Source of the DNA: Durusdinium trenchii | Lineage: Eukaryota; Sar; Dinophyceae; Suessiales; Symbiodiniaceae | Assembly: GCA_963970005.1 (NCBI GenBank) | Contig: CAXAMN010003725.1 | Span: 170,575-234,574, forward strand | DNA: 64,000 bases | Direction: 5' to 3' | Shown here: one piece after another, positions 35,503-46,453 of the stretch | How the letters are laid out: each line of letters opens with the position of its first letter | Position numbering within the stretch: position 1 is the first letter of the stretch | The notes under the pieces: model-generated | Seen by the model: only the letters and a program-made list of their open reading frames with translations | Told to the model about the DNA's origin: nothing | The model's database searches: none | Program-made: the position numbers and the translations under genes

Positions 35503-36591
35503 ATGGATAGCCATGGTGCTTTTGGGCCGAACACGCCTGGAGACTTTAGAAGAGCTCAAGCTAGGCTGAACAGAGCTCCGCTGCCAAAAGGTCGACCCGT
35601 GACAGACCTGACTGCCAAGAACAGGGAGAAGCTGCTGAACGCCTTCATAGAGTGGTGTGAATTTGCTGGTTTCCGGATGCAGCCGATTTTTGCAAATCCA
35701 GTTCAGAACGTTGAGAGGATCAACGAGATTCTGCTTGCTTATGGAAGACGGCTCTATGAGGCCGGCAAGACATATTCACACTATGTTGAAACCATCAACA
35801 GTGTTGCCAGTTTCAAACCTATTCTGAGGAGACAGCTTCAGGCTGCATGGGACATGGCGTTTAGTTGGGTTCGTGAAGAAAAACCTGTACACCATATAGC
35901 GATGCCTTTTCAAGTATTATTGGCGATGCTGACCATCGCGCTTTCGTGGGGGTGGTTAAATGTTGCTGGGCTGTTGGCTCTTGGCTGGGGGTCGCTCCTT
36001 AGAACCAGTGAGATGACTCATGCCCTGCGAAGTGACCTTTTGTTACCAAGTGACACATTTTTCACAAACAAATTTGCACTATTGGCCCTGCGCGAACCGA
36101 AGACGAGATTTGTTTCAGCACGCCACCAATCGGCAAAGTTGGACATCCCGGACCTTTTATCTCTTGTTGAGACAGCTTTCCATCATCTTGAGGGCCACCA
36201 ACGTTTGTGGCCTTTTTCAGACCAAACATTGAGACACAGATTTTCTGACATCCTGAAGGTGCTTCATTTGGACTCAGCGTCGCTCAAGTGCTCCAAGACG
36301 CTTGATTTGGGATCGTTGAGGCCAGGTGGAGCGACATGGATGATGCAAACCTGTGAAGACAGTGAACTTGTTCGCCGTCGTGGGAGGTGGTTGAATCAGA
36401 GGGTGATGGAAATATATATTCAAGAGATTTCCAGTATGCAGCTGCTTTTGTATTTGTCTAAGAGCCAAAGGGACTTGATCTTTAGCATTGCAGCTTCATT
36501 CCCAAAGGTCCTGGCGAAGATCACTTGTTTTCAAAAGGCCAATATCCCTACAAAAGCGTGGTTCGCCCTGCTCAGGAGCTCGGAGCCTTGA
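35503..36591 (+). CDS. Tyrosine recombinase of the DIRS-like element
   Basis: 362 codons from ATG 35503 (MDSHGAFGPNT), nine bases after the polyprotein stop; the frame is open even further upstream. A helical N-terminal core-binding region (ECNxx-like ERINEILLAYGRRLYEAGKT) is followed by the catalytic domain: LLRTSEM with the first Arg at about residue 170, SLRPGGATWM with the second Arg at about 270, and RRRGRWLNQRVMEIYIQE supplying the nucleophile Tyr. The usual His of H-x-x-R is not obvious, a common variation in this family. It would cut and rejoin element circles with the genome. Confidence 0.8.
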   Translation: MDSHGAFGPNTPGDFRRAQARLNRAPLPKGRPVTDLTAKNREKLLNAFIEWCEFAGFRMQPIFANPVQNVERINEILLAYGRRLYEAGKTYSHYVETINSVASFKPILRRQLQAAWDMAFSWVREEKPVHHIAMPFQVLLAMLTIALSWGWLNVAGLLALGWGSLLRTSEMTHALRSDLLLPSDTFFTNKFALLALREPKTRFVSARHQSAKLDIPDLLSLVETAFHHLEGHQRLWPFSDQTLRHRFSDILKVLHLDSASLKCSKTLDLGSLRPGGATWMMQTCEDSELVRRRGRWLNQRVMEIYIQEISSMQLLLYLSKSQRDLIFSIAASFPKVLAKITCFQKANIPTKAWFALLRSSEP

Positions 36592-36695
36592 GGCTGGAAA
36601 GATGGGCATTTTGGAAGGTGAGCTTGAAGTGGAAAAGGTGGGCTAAAGCCATGCGGCTACTCACCGTGGAACACCACAAGCACTGAGAGAAAAGG

Positions 36696-36705
36696 NNNNN
36701 NNNNN
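36696..36705. other. Assembly gap of ten N
   Basis: Ten unknown bases followed directly by a TA microsatellite (36706-36720). The real distance is unknown. The gap lies about 100 bases after the retroelement recombinase stop, so the element's 3' end may be lost in it. Confidence 0.99.
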
Positions 36706-36836
36706 TATATATATATATATGTTTAATACTGCTTATTTTTGTTTTATCCTATTATTGGTTTACCAAATTTGATCTAGAGAATAGTTATTTTGATCCTTTA
36801 GTCTTTAAGGCATCTCGACTGACACAACCTCACCAG

Positions 36837-39800
36837 GAGTTCTGGTCCTACAGCGGCCACTTGGGCCAGACCAAGGCAGTGGTGAACTCAAGTTCTCGAG
36901 CGGCTCCACGGGCTGCACCACAGCGGGAGAGATGGATCCTCACAGATGGTGGGATGCCCTGTCAACTGCCATTTTGGCACGAAGGCCACAAGTACGAGAG
37001 CCTAGGCTTGCAAGATCCGTTTGGTTTACCCCAATCTGCCAGTCGAAGCTGGGTCAGTTTCATGTCTGTTGGCTTCGGTGAGTTTTCAGGAGACTCCTAT
37101 GATTTTAAGAGCTAGGGCGGATTTGCAGTTCACCCAGGACGTGCCATCCTGATGGCTGGTGTTGTTTGGACCCGGATTGCTCTCGCACATCGGGTTGTTC
37201 CAAGTCATCCGAGATGCCACTGCAGCGAGCACGAGACCCAGTGAGGAGTTCTTGCAAGTTGAAGGCGCTTGGACAGGAATTTCTTTGGGACCCGGAGGGG
37301 CCATCAGGTGACATCAACTTGATGTTCTTTTTGTTGCAGGCAGATGCGCCAGGATGGGAAGACCAAGACCTGGAACCACTGGTCGAGCTTTCCCAAAGCT
37401 TGGAGTTCAGGCTGGTCCTCATGAGCTACAAGAGCTCTTCTGAGGAGATCCAGAGCCTCATGCTCAGAACTCACGAGCAGCTCGGCAGACTGGCCACAGC
37501 CGGCACAGCTTTTAACATGGAGCGAGTGAGGCGGAGTTTCGTCTTGGCCACGCAGCCAGCATGGCAAATTTCGTTCGATTCATGCTGGCTACCATCTGTG
37601 ACGCACGCATGGTCCAAACATGTGAGCGTGCTACGGGCCTTTAGCGCCAAAGATGACCCCATCGTCCTGGAACGCACCCAGACGATTCGGGGGGATTGGG
37701 CATTGCGAGCCAGCGATAAGGACGGGAGCAAAGCAGTTGTGGGGTCTAGAGTTGGTTTGATTTTCCTTTCCACCTTGTCACCCTTTCCAAAAAGATCCTC
37801 TATAGCAGCATGACATTGAAGCTGGAGGCTAGGCATGGCCAGGAAGTACTAGGCGGCTAGGACCGGCTAGGACGTTCGAGCCAGTAAAAGCCGTGAGGAG
37901 TTGTCACTACCTCTCCGTTGGGCGGGCTATTTATGTGATGAGAATGAGAAGGTCCAGGAAGAGGCCTCTTGGCCGGCACCTTTGCTTGACCTCACGGGTG
38001 CCGTGGCGTTGGTCGCCCGGGGTACCTGCTCTCACTATCACAAGGCGCGGGCGGCCAAGGAGCTCGGTGCATCTGGAGTGGTGATCTTCAGTCAAAATGA
38101 GGTGCCGGTGGCCATGAGTTGTGCTGCTCCAGATCCTTGCAAAGATGGCTTGGACATTCCAGTGGTGATGACGACCAGGTCAGTGGGGGAAACCCTGCTG
38201 GAGGAGATGTTTAACAGCTCCAGTGGCTCCTTGGTCATGGCAAGCCTGGCTTCTCAAAGTGAGGGGCCGAACATGGTGGGCGTTTTGGGACATTCAGGTG
38301 GGCTATGGTACAACTCTCCCATTGGTCCATCCCAACTGGCTGACGAACTAAGAGGCATGGAATACAGGAGGCAGCTGCTACAGCGCCAGGAAGATCTCGC
38401 GAAAGCCTCATCCTCCGAAGTGCTCCGAGTTGATGTGTTTCTCAGTTCCACATCCAGAAAGCGTGCAGAGCGTTTACCGTTTACCTATTATCAGTGGTCA
38501 AACGTTTCTTCTTTCATTTTCTTTCTGTTTGCCAACGGAGGTTGGTTGGCTGGTGGGATCCTTCACAGATTGAAATGTGCAATCCGACAGTCAGTTTCAA
38601 AGTACTAAGCGCACAGCGTGGCTTCTTTGAGGTTTCAGCGCGAGCCTTTTCCTGGCGGACTGGCGGCCAAGTGGACAGCCCAGCAGGCCAAACTGGTAAG
38701 GGAGGGCGGCTTCACAGACCTAGCGATTGAGCTGAGGCTGGAGTGCGATGATCACTTGGACGACAACTGCCCACCCTGGGTTCACTGGAATTTGCCGAAT
38801 GTAGAGCCTCCAAGTCCTTCCTTTCACCGAAAGGTTACAGAAGGTGGAGACAAACTAGCCCATTATATTCCATGATAAAACGTTGTCAGAACTGCTTGGG
38901 ATTGGAGGCTCTGTTTTACTTTCCTCTAGAACTTGAAGCAAGAATCTTAGACTTTGAGTATCTGAAGCCTGCATACCATCTGCCATCAGTGGGACATCTC
39001 AGGATCATGAGCTGAACTTGTACCTTTGCTTGGCCACCGCTAGCGACGAGGAGGAGGGCCGTTGCCACGACCGGCGGACCTCGCTGGCTCGTTGGGTGAC
39101 GCCCTACGGCCGCGAGGCGCATTGGTTCAGTGAGGCCAAAGCGGGAGTTGCCTTGCTGAGCTCAGAAGAAGCGATGGATGGCTTAGGACTGGAAGTTGGG
39201 GAGTGAAGAGGGGCTGGAAGGTGGATGGGGAGATGGGAGGAACCTGGTCAAGTGAGACGTGAGGGTCAGCGTGAGGTGATAGGAGATACTGTAGGACTTT
39301 CACCTTGTCCTTTGACGCATTTTGGTTTGAGAATCTTGCGAAGAACTCAGGATCATTGGAGGCAGAGGCTTGCTGTGAGGAGTTGGGCCCAAGCACATTG
39401 CTTCTAGTAGTGATCAACTAGAACTAGACTAGAAAGACTCATAGTGGCATAGCACACAGTGATAGTGGGAAGGGTCAGGTCGTGGCAGGGTGGGATCTGA
39501 CCTGGATCGTTCACGAAAACATTCACGCAGGATCCAGGAGGCTCCCAACTCGGCCCGCCGTCCGAAGGAACTTTGCACCTTCATACTTGGCAGCACTACA
39601 CCGTGTCGCTGGTCTTTTGGTTCCGGCGCTCTCCAGATCATGCCCTGCTGCCCTTCCGTCAGATCGCACTGTGGGGAGCTTCAACCCCCTTCGATTTGGG
39701 CTACAACCCATCGCAACGGCCGAGGAGCTTTGAGGTCCCTTTGGCCACCCGGCAGGTCGTGCTGAGCGCCCTGATCACAGGCCATGGCTGGGGTGTTGAT

Positions 39801-40917
39801 GAGGAGAACTGCGCAGAGTTCTGCGAGCATTCGCACCACTTTGCCATCAATGGTATGGGAGGCCCGCTGCTCACCAAGTTGCATCCCACTGCTGGCAATG
39901 AGGATGGATGCAAGACGCAGGTGCTGGAAGGTGCCCTTCTCGAGAGGAGAGAGTCGGACTTGCTAGTAACTTCTTGAATTGCATGCAAAACACTTGTGGT
40001 CTTCTTGTGCTCAAGTAGCAATTCACTTTCATGAACGCAGGTCTCAACAACAGCATAGTGTGTATTAGTCAGTCTCTAGAAAGGTGTACAGGCGCAGGTG
40101 TGCCCTAAAACATTGGGATCTCTATGGGGTAATCAATGGTAATCATATATTCCCCCAAAAGCATTCTTACTAGAATAACATTGGCAATTTGGTCAGGTTC
40201 TTCCGCCAATGGTTCCGCTTGTTGCATCGCGACTCAGGCGTGGTGCCCAACCAATACGGGACCTGGCCCTTTGGCCGCGCCGGCTGGTGCCCAGGGCAGC
40301 AGGTGAACTGGTGGGAGGTGGATGTGACTCATTGGCTGCAATCAGAGACCAACACCATCACGTACAAGGCGTGGGGAGTTGGGGAGAGGGTCCTTTGAGC
40401 CCTTGGGCCCTTGGGTTTATTTTCTTCAAGACTCCACTAGGCTCAAATCCCAAGTGGCGCTGAAGTTTGGGGTTGTGGCCAGGCATTCGTGTCCAATCGA
40501 GCCTTGTACTCTCAAAAGATCATTAGAAGCGGAACTTGGAACTTTGTGTGCGTTTGTGGAAGAATTTCCGGAGCCTTAAGTGGTCCAGACCCTTAAGTGG
40601 ACACAGTTCTGAGGGTCCAGATTTCTGGAGGGTGCCACCCCTAGATCCCTAGTATCCAAGGTCCAGGGAGTGTCTGGGAACTGTGAGAGGCTGGGACCGG
40701 TGAGGCTGGTGAGGTCGGAAACCCGTTGCTTGAGACCCCGCAGGCTCTCTTCAATGGAACTGACTACGATCCGGAACCAATTCAAGGGGATTCCTTGGGC
40801 TTTCCGGCGGAAATCCATGTCGCGGCAGTTTTAACCTTTTACACGGATGACGGGTCTGCTCGCAAGCAGCCGGTCAACCTTCTTCTGGAAGATTCGAGAC
40901 GTTTAGTTTTCCCCTGA
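36837..40917 (+). CDS. PA-domain and PNGase F-like peptide-N-glycosidase
   Basis: PNGase F-type enzymes cut N-glycans from asparagine. Candidate first exons are at 36837 (EFWSYSGHLGQTK) and about 37342-37500 (LEFRLVLMSYKSSSEEIQ). 37900-38440 holds a protease-associated domain (ALVARGTCSHYHKARAAKEL, GASGVVIFSQ, LDIPVVMTT). The PNGase part is firm: an exon ending at 38779 (CDDHLDDNCPPW) joins 39003 to complete CPPWDHELNLYLC; WVTPYGREAHW follows. 39568-39930 has ITGHGWGVDEENCAEFCEHS. 40238-40368 has VVPNQYGTWPFGRAGWCPGQ. 40744-40917 is the last exon, TGA at 40915. The joins after 39930 (GT) and 40368 (GC) keep phase. WDH, ITGHG, CAEFC and RAGWCPG are the family's hallmark strings. No start or signal peptide was identified; the gene may begin in or before the gap. 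Confidence 0.82.
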
Positions 40918-41381
40918 CTTTTCGGGACGAAGGACCGACCCCGAGTCCACATGAACAGGCGGCGTGATGCATGCGGGACACATGGGCCCGAGTGCCAATC
41001 TGTTCAGTTCGCCTTTCAATTCAGACCTAGTCAATTCAGCAAGCCATAGGCACGCAGTGCAATCATAGGGGCAGTCTGTATAGCTTACAGGCTGTTGATG
41101 TGGAGAAGCGGCGGCGTTGGAGTCAAAGCCGTAGAATTGGTCAGCCTGATGAATAGGTGGGCTGAGCCAAGTCATACCAAAAAGACAAAGCTTCAAGAAG
41201 TTCCATCCGCTGTGAGGACCGGCTTCCTCAATAGGTAGGCTTCCTCATCCATACTCAAAAGGCTGCATCACGGTTTCCGTGTCCTCCACACACACCTAGG
41301 GACTGTTATAAATTATATATAAATATCTTATAATTCATGATTTCTAGTCAACAGAACGGACACTGTTCGGTTGGATAATGT

Positions 41382-42211
41382 ATGCTTTTCAGATGGACAG
41401 GTGCATGTGAGACGGTGACATCCACCGCAGTTCACCGGTCGTTTCGCCTTGAGGCCGCTTTGGGAGACTTCAATGAAGTCTTGCGCCTCAAGTGGGGTCC
41501 CCCGGTGGGAGGGAAAAGGAGGGAAACAGGGCGCTGTAAGCGCCTGAAAACCATTGAGCACACCGAAGGATTTCAGTGGTTCAAGCCGGAGGAACTATGT
41601 GTTAGACACTTGGAAGTGCAGGCTTGAACCTCATGGACGACTCGTTTCCTGTTTTAACTGGATTTGCTCCACTTCCATGTTGGCTGAAGAAGGGGTGCGC
41701 CACGGTGAGCCCAATTCAAGAGAGTCCCGAAGATCCAGAACAAAACAACACACTTCCACAGACCCTTCTGTTTTCAGAGGACCTTCCCTGTACAACCTCC
41801 TGGTCTGTGGGATTTGTTCCCAATATCTCCCAATTGGACTTGCAGATCCCGTCCACCTTTGTTCCTGTTCCCGAGTCCACGCCACACAGCGGCGCTGGCC
41901 AGCCGTGGAGCCGTGAGGCCAGGCCCATACGGTTTGCACGGGAGAGCTGAAAGAAAGCAGTCAAATGCTGTCAACATAGCAGAGAGAGAGAGAGTTGATG
42001 CAGGAACCTCCGATGGTGGACTCTTGTTCATCTTTATTTTTCAACGATAGACTCTAGCTGTACGGCCGCACGACCGAAGACTTGATGGAACAACATCTGC
42101 ATGAGGCGAGCTTTGAAACAGTACCAGGATGCCATTGCTGACTACAATCTTGCGCTCGTGGCGGGCCAAGGTGGCAGTGAAACTCCCCCAAAAAAGAGTC
42201 CATCTATATAG
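41382..42211 (+). CDS. Small tetratricopeptide-repeat (TPR) protein
   Basis: Two TPR-like helices are visible. One at about 41430-41495 reads RLEAALGDFNEVLRLK. A second at about 42105-42170 reads ALKQYQDAIADYNLAL, with the TPR signature Y..A..DYN.AL. The second frame runs to TAG 42209-42211, taken as the stop. Intermediate exons (around 41570-41640 and 41700) are plausible but not joined. The gene sits between the PNGase stop and the biotin synthase start, same strand. TPRs bind partner proteins; no specific role can be assigned. Confidence 0.45.
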
Positions 42212-42212
42212 T

Positions 42213-42322
42213 AATAGTAGCTTCTTGTTCCTAGTAGCGATGCCCTTTGCTCCTAGTAGCGTCCTTTGCTCCTAGTAGTAAGGCCAGGAGCCCCGTTCGT
42301 AGCGTTCTTGTTCCTAGTTCGA
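42213..42322. repeat. TACTAGGAGC-family repeat upstream of BIO2
   Basis: Five or so units of CTCCTAGTAGCGATGCC and close variants (reverse orientation) fill the gap between the TPR gene stop and the biotin synthase start. Same family as the CPSase intron repeats about 36 kb away. Confidence 0.75.
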
Positions 42323-42424
42323 TTTTGCTTTGCTTTCAGATGTTTGGGGCGCGCCGAGCATCGGCGCAGAGGGCTTCGGCAGAGCATCGGCCCAAAGGCT
42401 TCACGGCCCTCGCTCCGACGCGTC

Positions 42425-45400
42425 ATGCTTCGCCTGCCTCGCTGCCTTCGTGTCGCGCCACGGGCGCCGCCTGCCCCATGGGCCCAGAGCCGCCACTTCG
42501 CGGTGGTGCGGCACGACTGGAAGCGAGAAGAGGCGGAACCCCAAGACTATAGTAGACTCAGCTATGATACGAGGTGCGGAATTTACAGATTTTATCGGAT
42601 GTTCTGAGGAGAGTAACATGAGAGCAAGTTTGTGCCATCAAATTATGGTGCTGAAAGATCGTACAAAATTCGCAATTACGACTGAATTCGCAATCAGACA
42701 AAAGGCATTCCAGCCAATCTTTCGCCATTTGCCACAGATCGGCGACATCTACCACCAGCCCTTGCTGGAGTTGGTCTTCCAAGCGGCTTCGGTCCATCGG
42801 CAATTCTTTGACCCCAAGGAGGTTCAGCAAAGCACCTTGCTGTCCATCAAGACAGGCAGGGTCCTGCTAGACTCAACGTAGAATATAAAGTTAGATACAC
42901 TCCGACCCACTAACATGGAAGTGGACACCACCCCGTTTGTAGAGGAACATCGTCTTCCGTCTTCCCCCCAAACCTGATTTCCTCTTCCATGTTGGTGAGT
43001 CGGAGACTTCATGGCAGTCGCTTCAACAGTTGGCTTGGTGCAGGTGGCTGTGGTGAGAACTGTGCCTTGGATGGTGGAACGGGGCAGGGAGGATAAGGCC
43101 GGTCAATAGCGTGTAGACACTAGTAGACACAGTCAAAGCCTATTCTGCCATGATGTGTTAAGTTCTTGCGTTTCTTTCTTGCATCTCAGTAAGTGGGTTT
43201 TGTACTTTCATCACCTGATTGCTTCGAGAGGATGCTGGACAGTCTTCTTGTCGTTCAAGACAACTACTCTCCCCGTGCCATGAATGTACTGGGCCGGAAA
43301 CCAATACGGACCAGACTTCCATCAGATTATGCCAGACTTCCATTGGATTACTGTATGTTTTATGTGGCTATGGTGAACACTTACTGCCAGTGACTCAGTT
43401 TCTCCTGGTTTCAACATGCGAAGGGTCCTCCGCTCCAGGTGGCTACTGTTCCCAAAGCCAAAGCTTCAAGACCTCAGTGAAGCCCACGCATATGATGAAA
43501 GTGGATGAGGCTCCAGAGCTGAAAGGAGAAAGCAATGCGTTCTATTTTTCATTCTTCTATGAATGTCAACCCCCAGCATCGAAACGCAGCAGCCAGTAGG
43601 CAGAAGTGAGAAGTAAGATGAAGTACTGTAAGTAGGGGGGGCCTGGGGGTGTGGGGCCAAACCAAGTCTCATGATGAAATGTGCTTGGAAGTGGGGAAAG
43701 CGCGGCCCGTCGGGAAACGGAAGCAGACAGCTAACTAACTGGCGTTGATCCCTCTCTATATATTTATTGTAGTGTTTTTTGCGCATGCTGTTTTAATACT
43801 TATTCTTGCATTGTCTAAGTATATTATTAGATTGTGTCCGTCCCATTACCTGCAACAGTCAGTAAACAATTACCAGCATGTAAGAGTCAAAGGCCTTTAC
43901 TAGCCATCATCATCCACCGTTACTGGCATGGATAATGGGATTTACCGATTTACACAAATATTAGCATATAATATGGCACAATGTTATTTTGCATTACGTT
44001 ATGTTACTTGTTGATATGCATACAAAAACACAAAAAATACTGCATTATATGATAGTATTGTCAGTATTGTTATATATAATATTTTATGCTAGCGTTCTCT
44101 AAATGTTATATATATATACTTATTGTGTATCCAATGATGATTGATGGATGCATGTCGTCACACTTCATCTTGGTTTTCAGACATTGTGTCCATCAGCCGC
44201 TTGGATGTTCAGTTCAAAAAATGCAAAGACTGGAGAAGCAGATGGCTAGAGCTAGCAGCCAGACTATCAACTATACAGGGAAGGTGGGGGCAGGTGTTGT
44301 AAGTGTGAAAAGAAGGTGAAGACTGAGCCCAACCCAAGCACTCATCTGGAACATCGTTTTCCGCGCCCACTCCAGCACCCGGTGCAGAAGGGTTGGTCGA
44401 GGGCACCAGCGGCCGAGGTCTTGGAAGCTGCGCGGAAGGCTAAGGATGCTGGGTCCACACGGTTCTGTATGGGCACTGCTTGGCGAGGCGTTGGTCAGAA
44501 GAACTCCTTTCAGCATATCTTGACCATGGTGAAGGACCGGCGATCGATGTGTATGCTACATGCTATCGCAGGAAAATCCATCAATTGTCATGGACGTATA
44601 TGGAAGTGGATGTCATCTACATGCAGGGGGCTTCCCACTTCAATTAATGGTCGGAGGCATGCCAAGGGTGGATGTCTGTAGGCTTTTCTGGTGCCTTTGT
44701 GGACAGGAAGTCTCTGGCATGGGCATGGAAACTTGCTGCACCCTTGGCCTCCTAAATGCCGAGCAAGCCAAGCAGTTGAAGGACGCAGGCCTCACAGCCT
44801 ATAACCACAACTTGGACACGAGCCCGGAGCACTACCCAAATATCGTGTCGACCCGTGTCTTGGTGGTAGACTTGAATTCTGCAGTAGCACATGCTGGCAC
44901 TAGGTTTTCGGCCTCTCAATGGATATCCCGCTACTGCCATCTATGGCTATCCTTGATTCCTTCAGTTGGCTTCACATCCTTGCTCCCCGTAGCATTCTTC
45001 TCGCGCCTAGGCTCCGACATGCGAAAACTTCCGAACGGACCGCAAGGTACCTATGCGGATCGCTTGGAGACCTTGGCCAACGTCCGCGAGGCAGGTATCA
45101 GCGTTTGCTGCGGGGGGATTTTGGGCATCGCCGAGACCCAGGAGGACAGGGTTGGACGTTTCGAGAGAGGCTTTTCTCCTTTCCAGTCGAGATTTCGAGT
45201 TTCAGAGAGAACATGCTTCGGGCAGTCTTTGACGCCGTGCTTGGACTCGAACGTTTGGTGGCCTCGAGAGACCTCGCTGCTCGGGCTTGCCAACTCCAAG
45301 TCCTTTGTGCTTTGGTTGACTGTACCGTTGGTAGCGCCTGATCAACAGATTCCTGTGAACCACCGTTATCATTATACATCATGACATCATTCACAGCTTT

Positions 45401-46453
45401 AGCGAGGATCTACCATGATCCACAGGTATAGGGGGAGATGCAGGTATTGGATGGTATTGGTCTCTCACTGTCGAAGGACCGAATTGGCTTGATTCACACC
45501 TTGGCTACGCTCCCAGAGCATCCAGAGTCAGTGCCCATCAACGCCTTGGTGCCCATTGAAGGTGGAGACGTCGCTGTGTCATTCTCAAAAGGCAGACTAT
45601 CTGATCTTTGCTAATAGGTGTTGATTTGGAACATGACCTTGTGATTCCAACTGTTTGCCACATCTTCACGCACCGGACTTGTTTGAGGCACCCCTTTGGG
45701 TGATCGACAGATCAAGATGGGCACGGCAGTGACCTGGCGGGACATGGTGCGCTCGATTGCCACAGCGCGGATTGTGATGCCCCAGTCCATGGTGCGACTC
45801 TCTGCTGGACGCATGGAGTTCTCACAGGAGGCGCGCGAAAGTGTCACATGCCTATATAGAAAATTAAGTCTCCCCCCAAAACAGGGTCTCCTGTCCAATT
45901 CTCAAGCGTTTAAGCTGCCTTTTGTCACTTCTACCTCGTATGTGCAGGCTCAGAAATGATATTTCTTTCTTTGGGCTGAATGTGTGAACCATTCGGTGCA
46001 CCGAACATGTCCAGCTGGACGCAGGCGCAAGCGATGATGTTCATGGCAGGGGCGAACTCGATCTTTACGGGGGACAAACTCCTCACCACTGCCAACCCCA
46101 AATTTTCCGAGGAGACTGGGTGGGCGGAAGAACTGCAGCGGAGATGCGCGGTGGGTTTTGTAGCGTGGGCTGGACAAAAGGGCCAGACACAGCGTGTGTT
46201 TCGGAGTTCTCCCGAAACCGCGTGTCGTGAGTAACTTGAGATGGTCTGTTGTTTTCCCACCCTCATCTGGACTCCATCACCCTGTCAGGACGCCGCCATG
46301 TTTGAAGCCTTGGGTTTGCGGGGCAAGAAGCCCTTCACGGGTCCGACAGCTCACCTCCGCCCCCACTGGGCTGACCGAGCGGTCGGATCCGAGCTGCCGA
46401 TGGGGACGGTACAGGGAACCACGGTGTCGGGCCCGCGGGAGGTGGCCTTCTGA
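42425..46453 (+). CDS. BIO2: Biotin synthase (complete, 11 exons)
   Basis: Radical-SAM enzyme that inserts sulfur into dethiobiotin, the last step of biotin synthesis, in mitochondria. Exons: 42425-42532, 42738-42855, 43044-43061, 43439-43509, 44418-44534, 44707-44854, 45047-45144, 45477-45561, 45688-45830, 46025-46111, 46289-46453. They sum to 1,158 bases, giving 385 codons plus stop with every phase matching; plant BIO2 is of similar size. The N-terminus [18 protein letters not shown] is an Arg-rich mitochondrial-type leader. The Fe4S4 motif is C-GEN-C-GY-C. The Fe2S2 ligands lie in FCMGTAW, ETCCTLG, SVCCGG and RLSAGR; YNHNLDT and AGANSIFTG are also intact. Ten introns start GC, GC, GT, GC, GA, GT, GA, GT, GC, GA. 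No lesion was seen, so the gene looks functional. The stop is followed by no gene on this strand until BIO3. Confidence 0.95.
43044..43061 (+). other. BIO2: 18-base microexon of biotin synthase
   Basis: Sits between TGCAG (acceptor, 43043) and GTGCCT (donor, 43062). It supplies GGCGEN plus the first base of the next Cys codon. Without it the Fe4S4 motif loses its first cysteine and the frame still stays open, because 18 is a multiple of three. It is flanked by a GC-AG intron on the left and a GT-AG intron on the right. Confidence 0.85.

Larger units (their letters stand above)
29282..36591 (+). mobile_element. DIRS-like tyrosine-recombinase retroelement, partly decayed
   Basis: The order on one strand is: small membrane ORF (29282), gag-like ORFs (29572-31793), then pol with reverse transcriptase, RNase H, a cytosine-methyltransferase-like region and a second RNase H-like block (to 35494), then a tyrosine recombinase (35503-36591). 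RT-RNase H-methyltransferase-recombinase is the defining order of DIRS-type elements, which integrate by recombinase instead of a DDE integrase. Termini were not identified, and no LTRs are visible. Frame breaks in gag mean this copy is probably inactive. Such elements are numerous in Symbiodiniaceae genomes. Confidence 0.85.
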
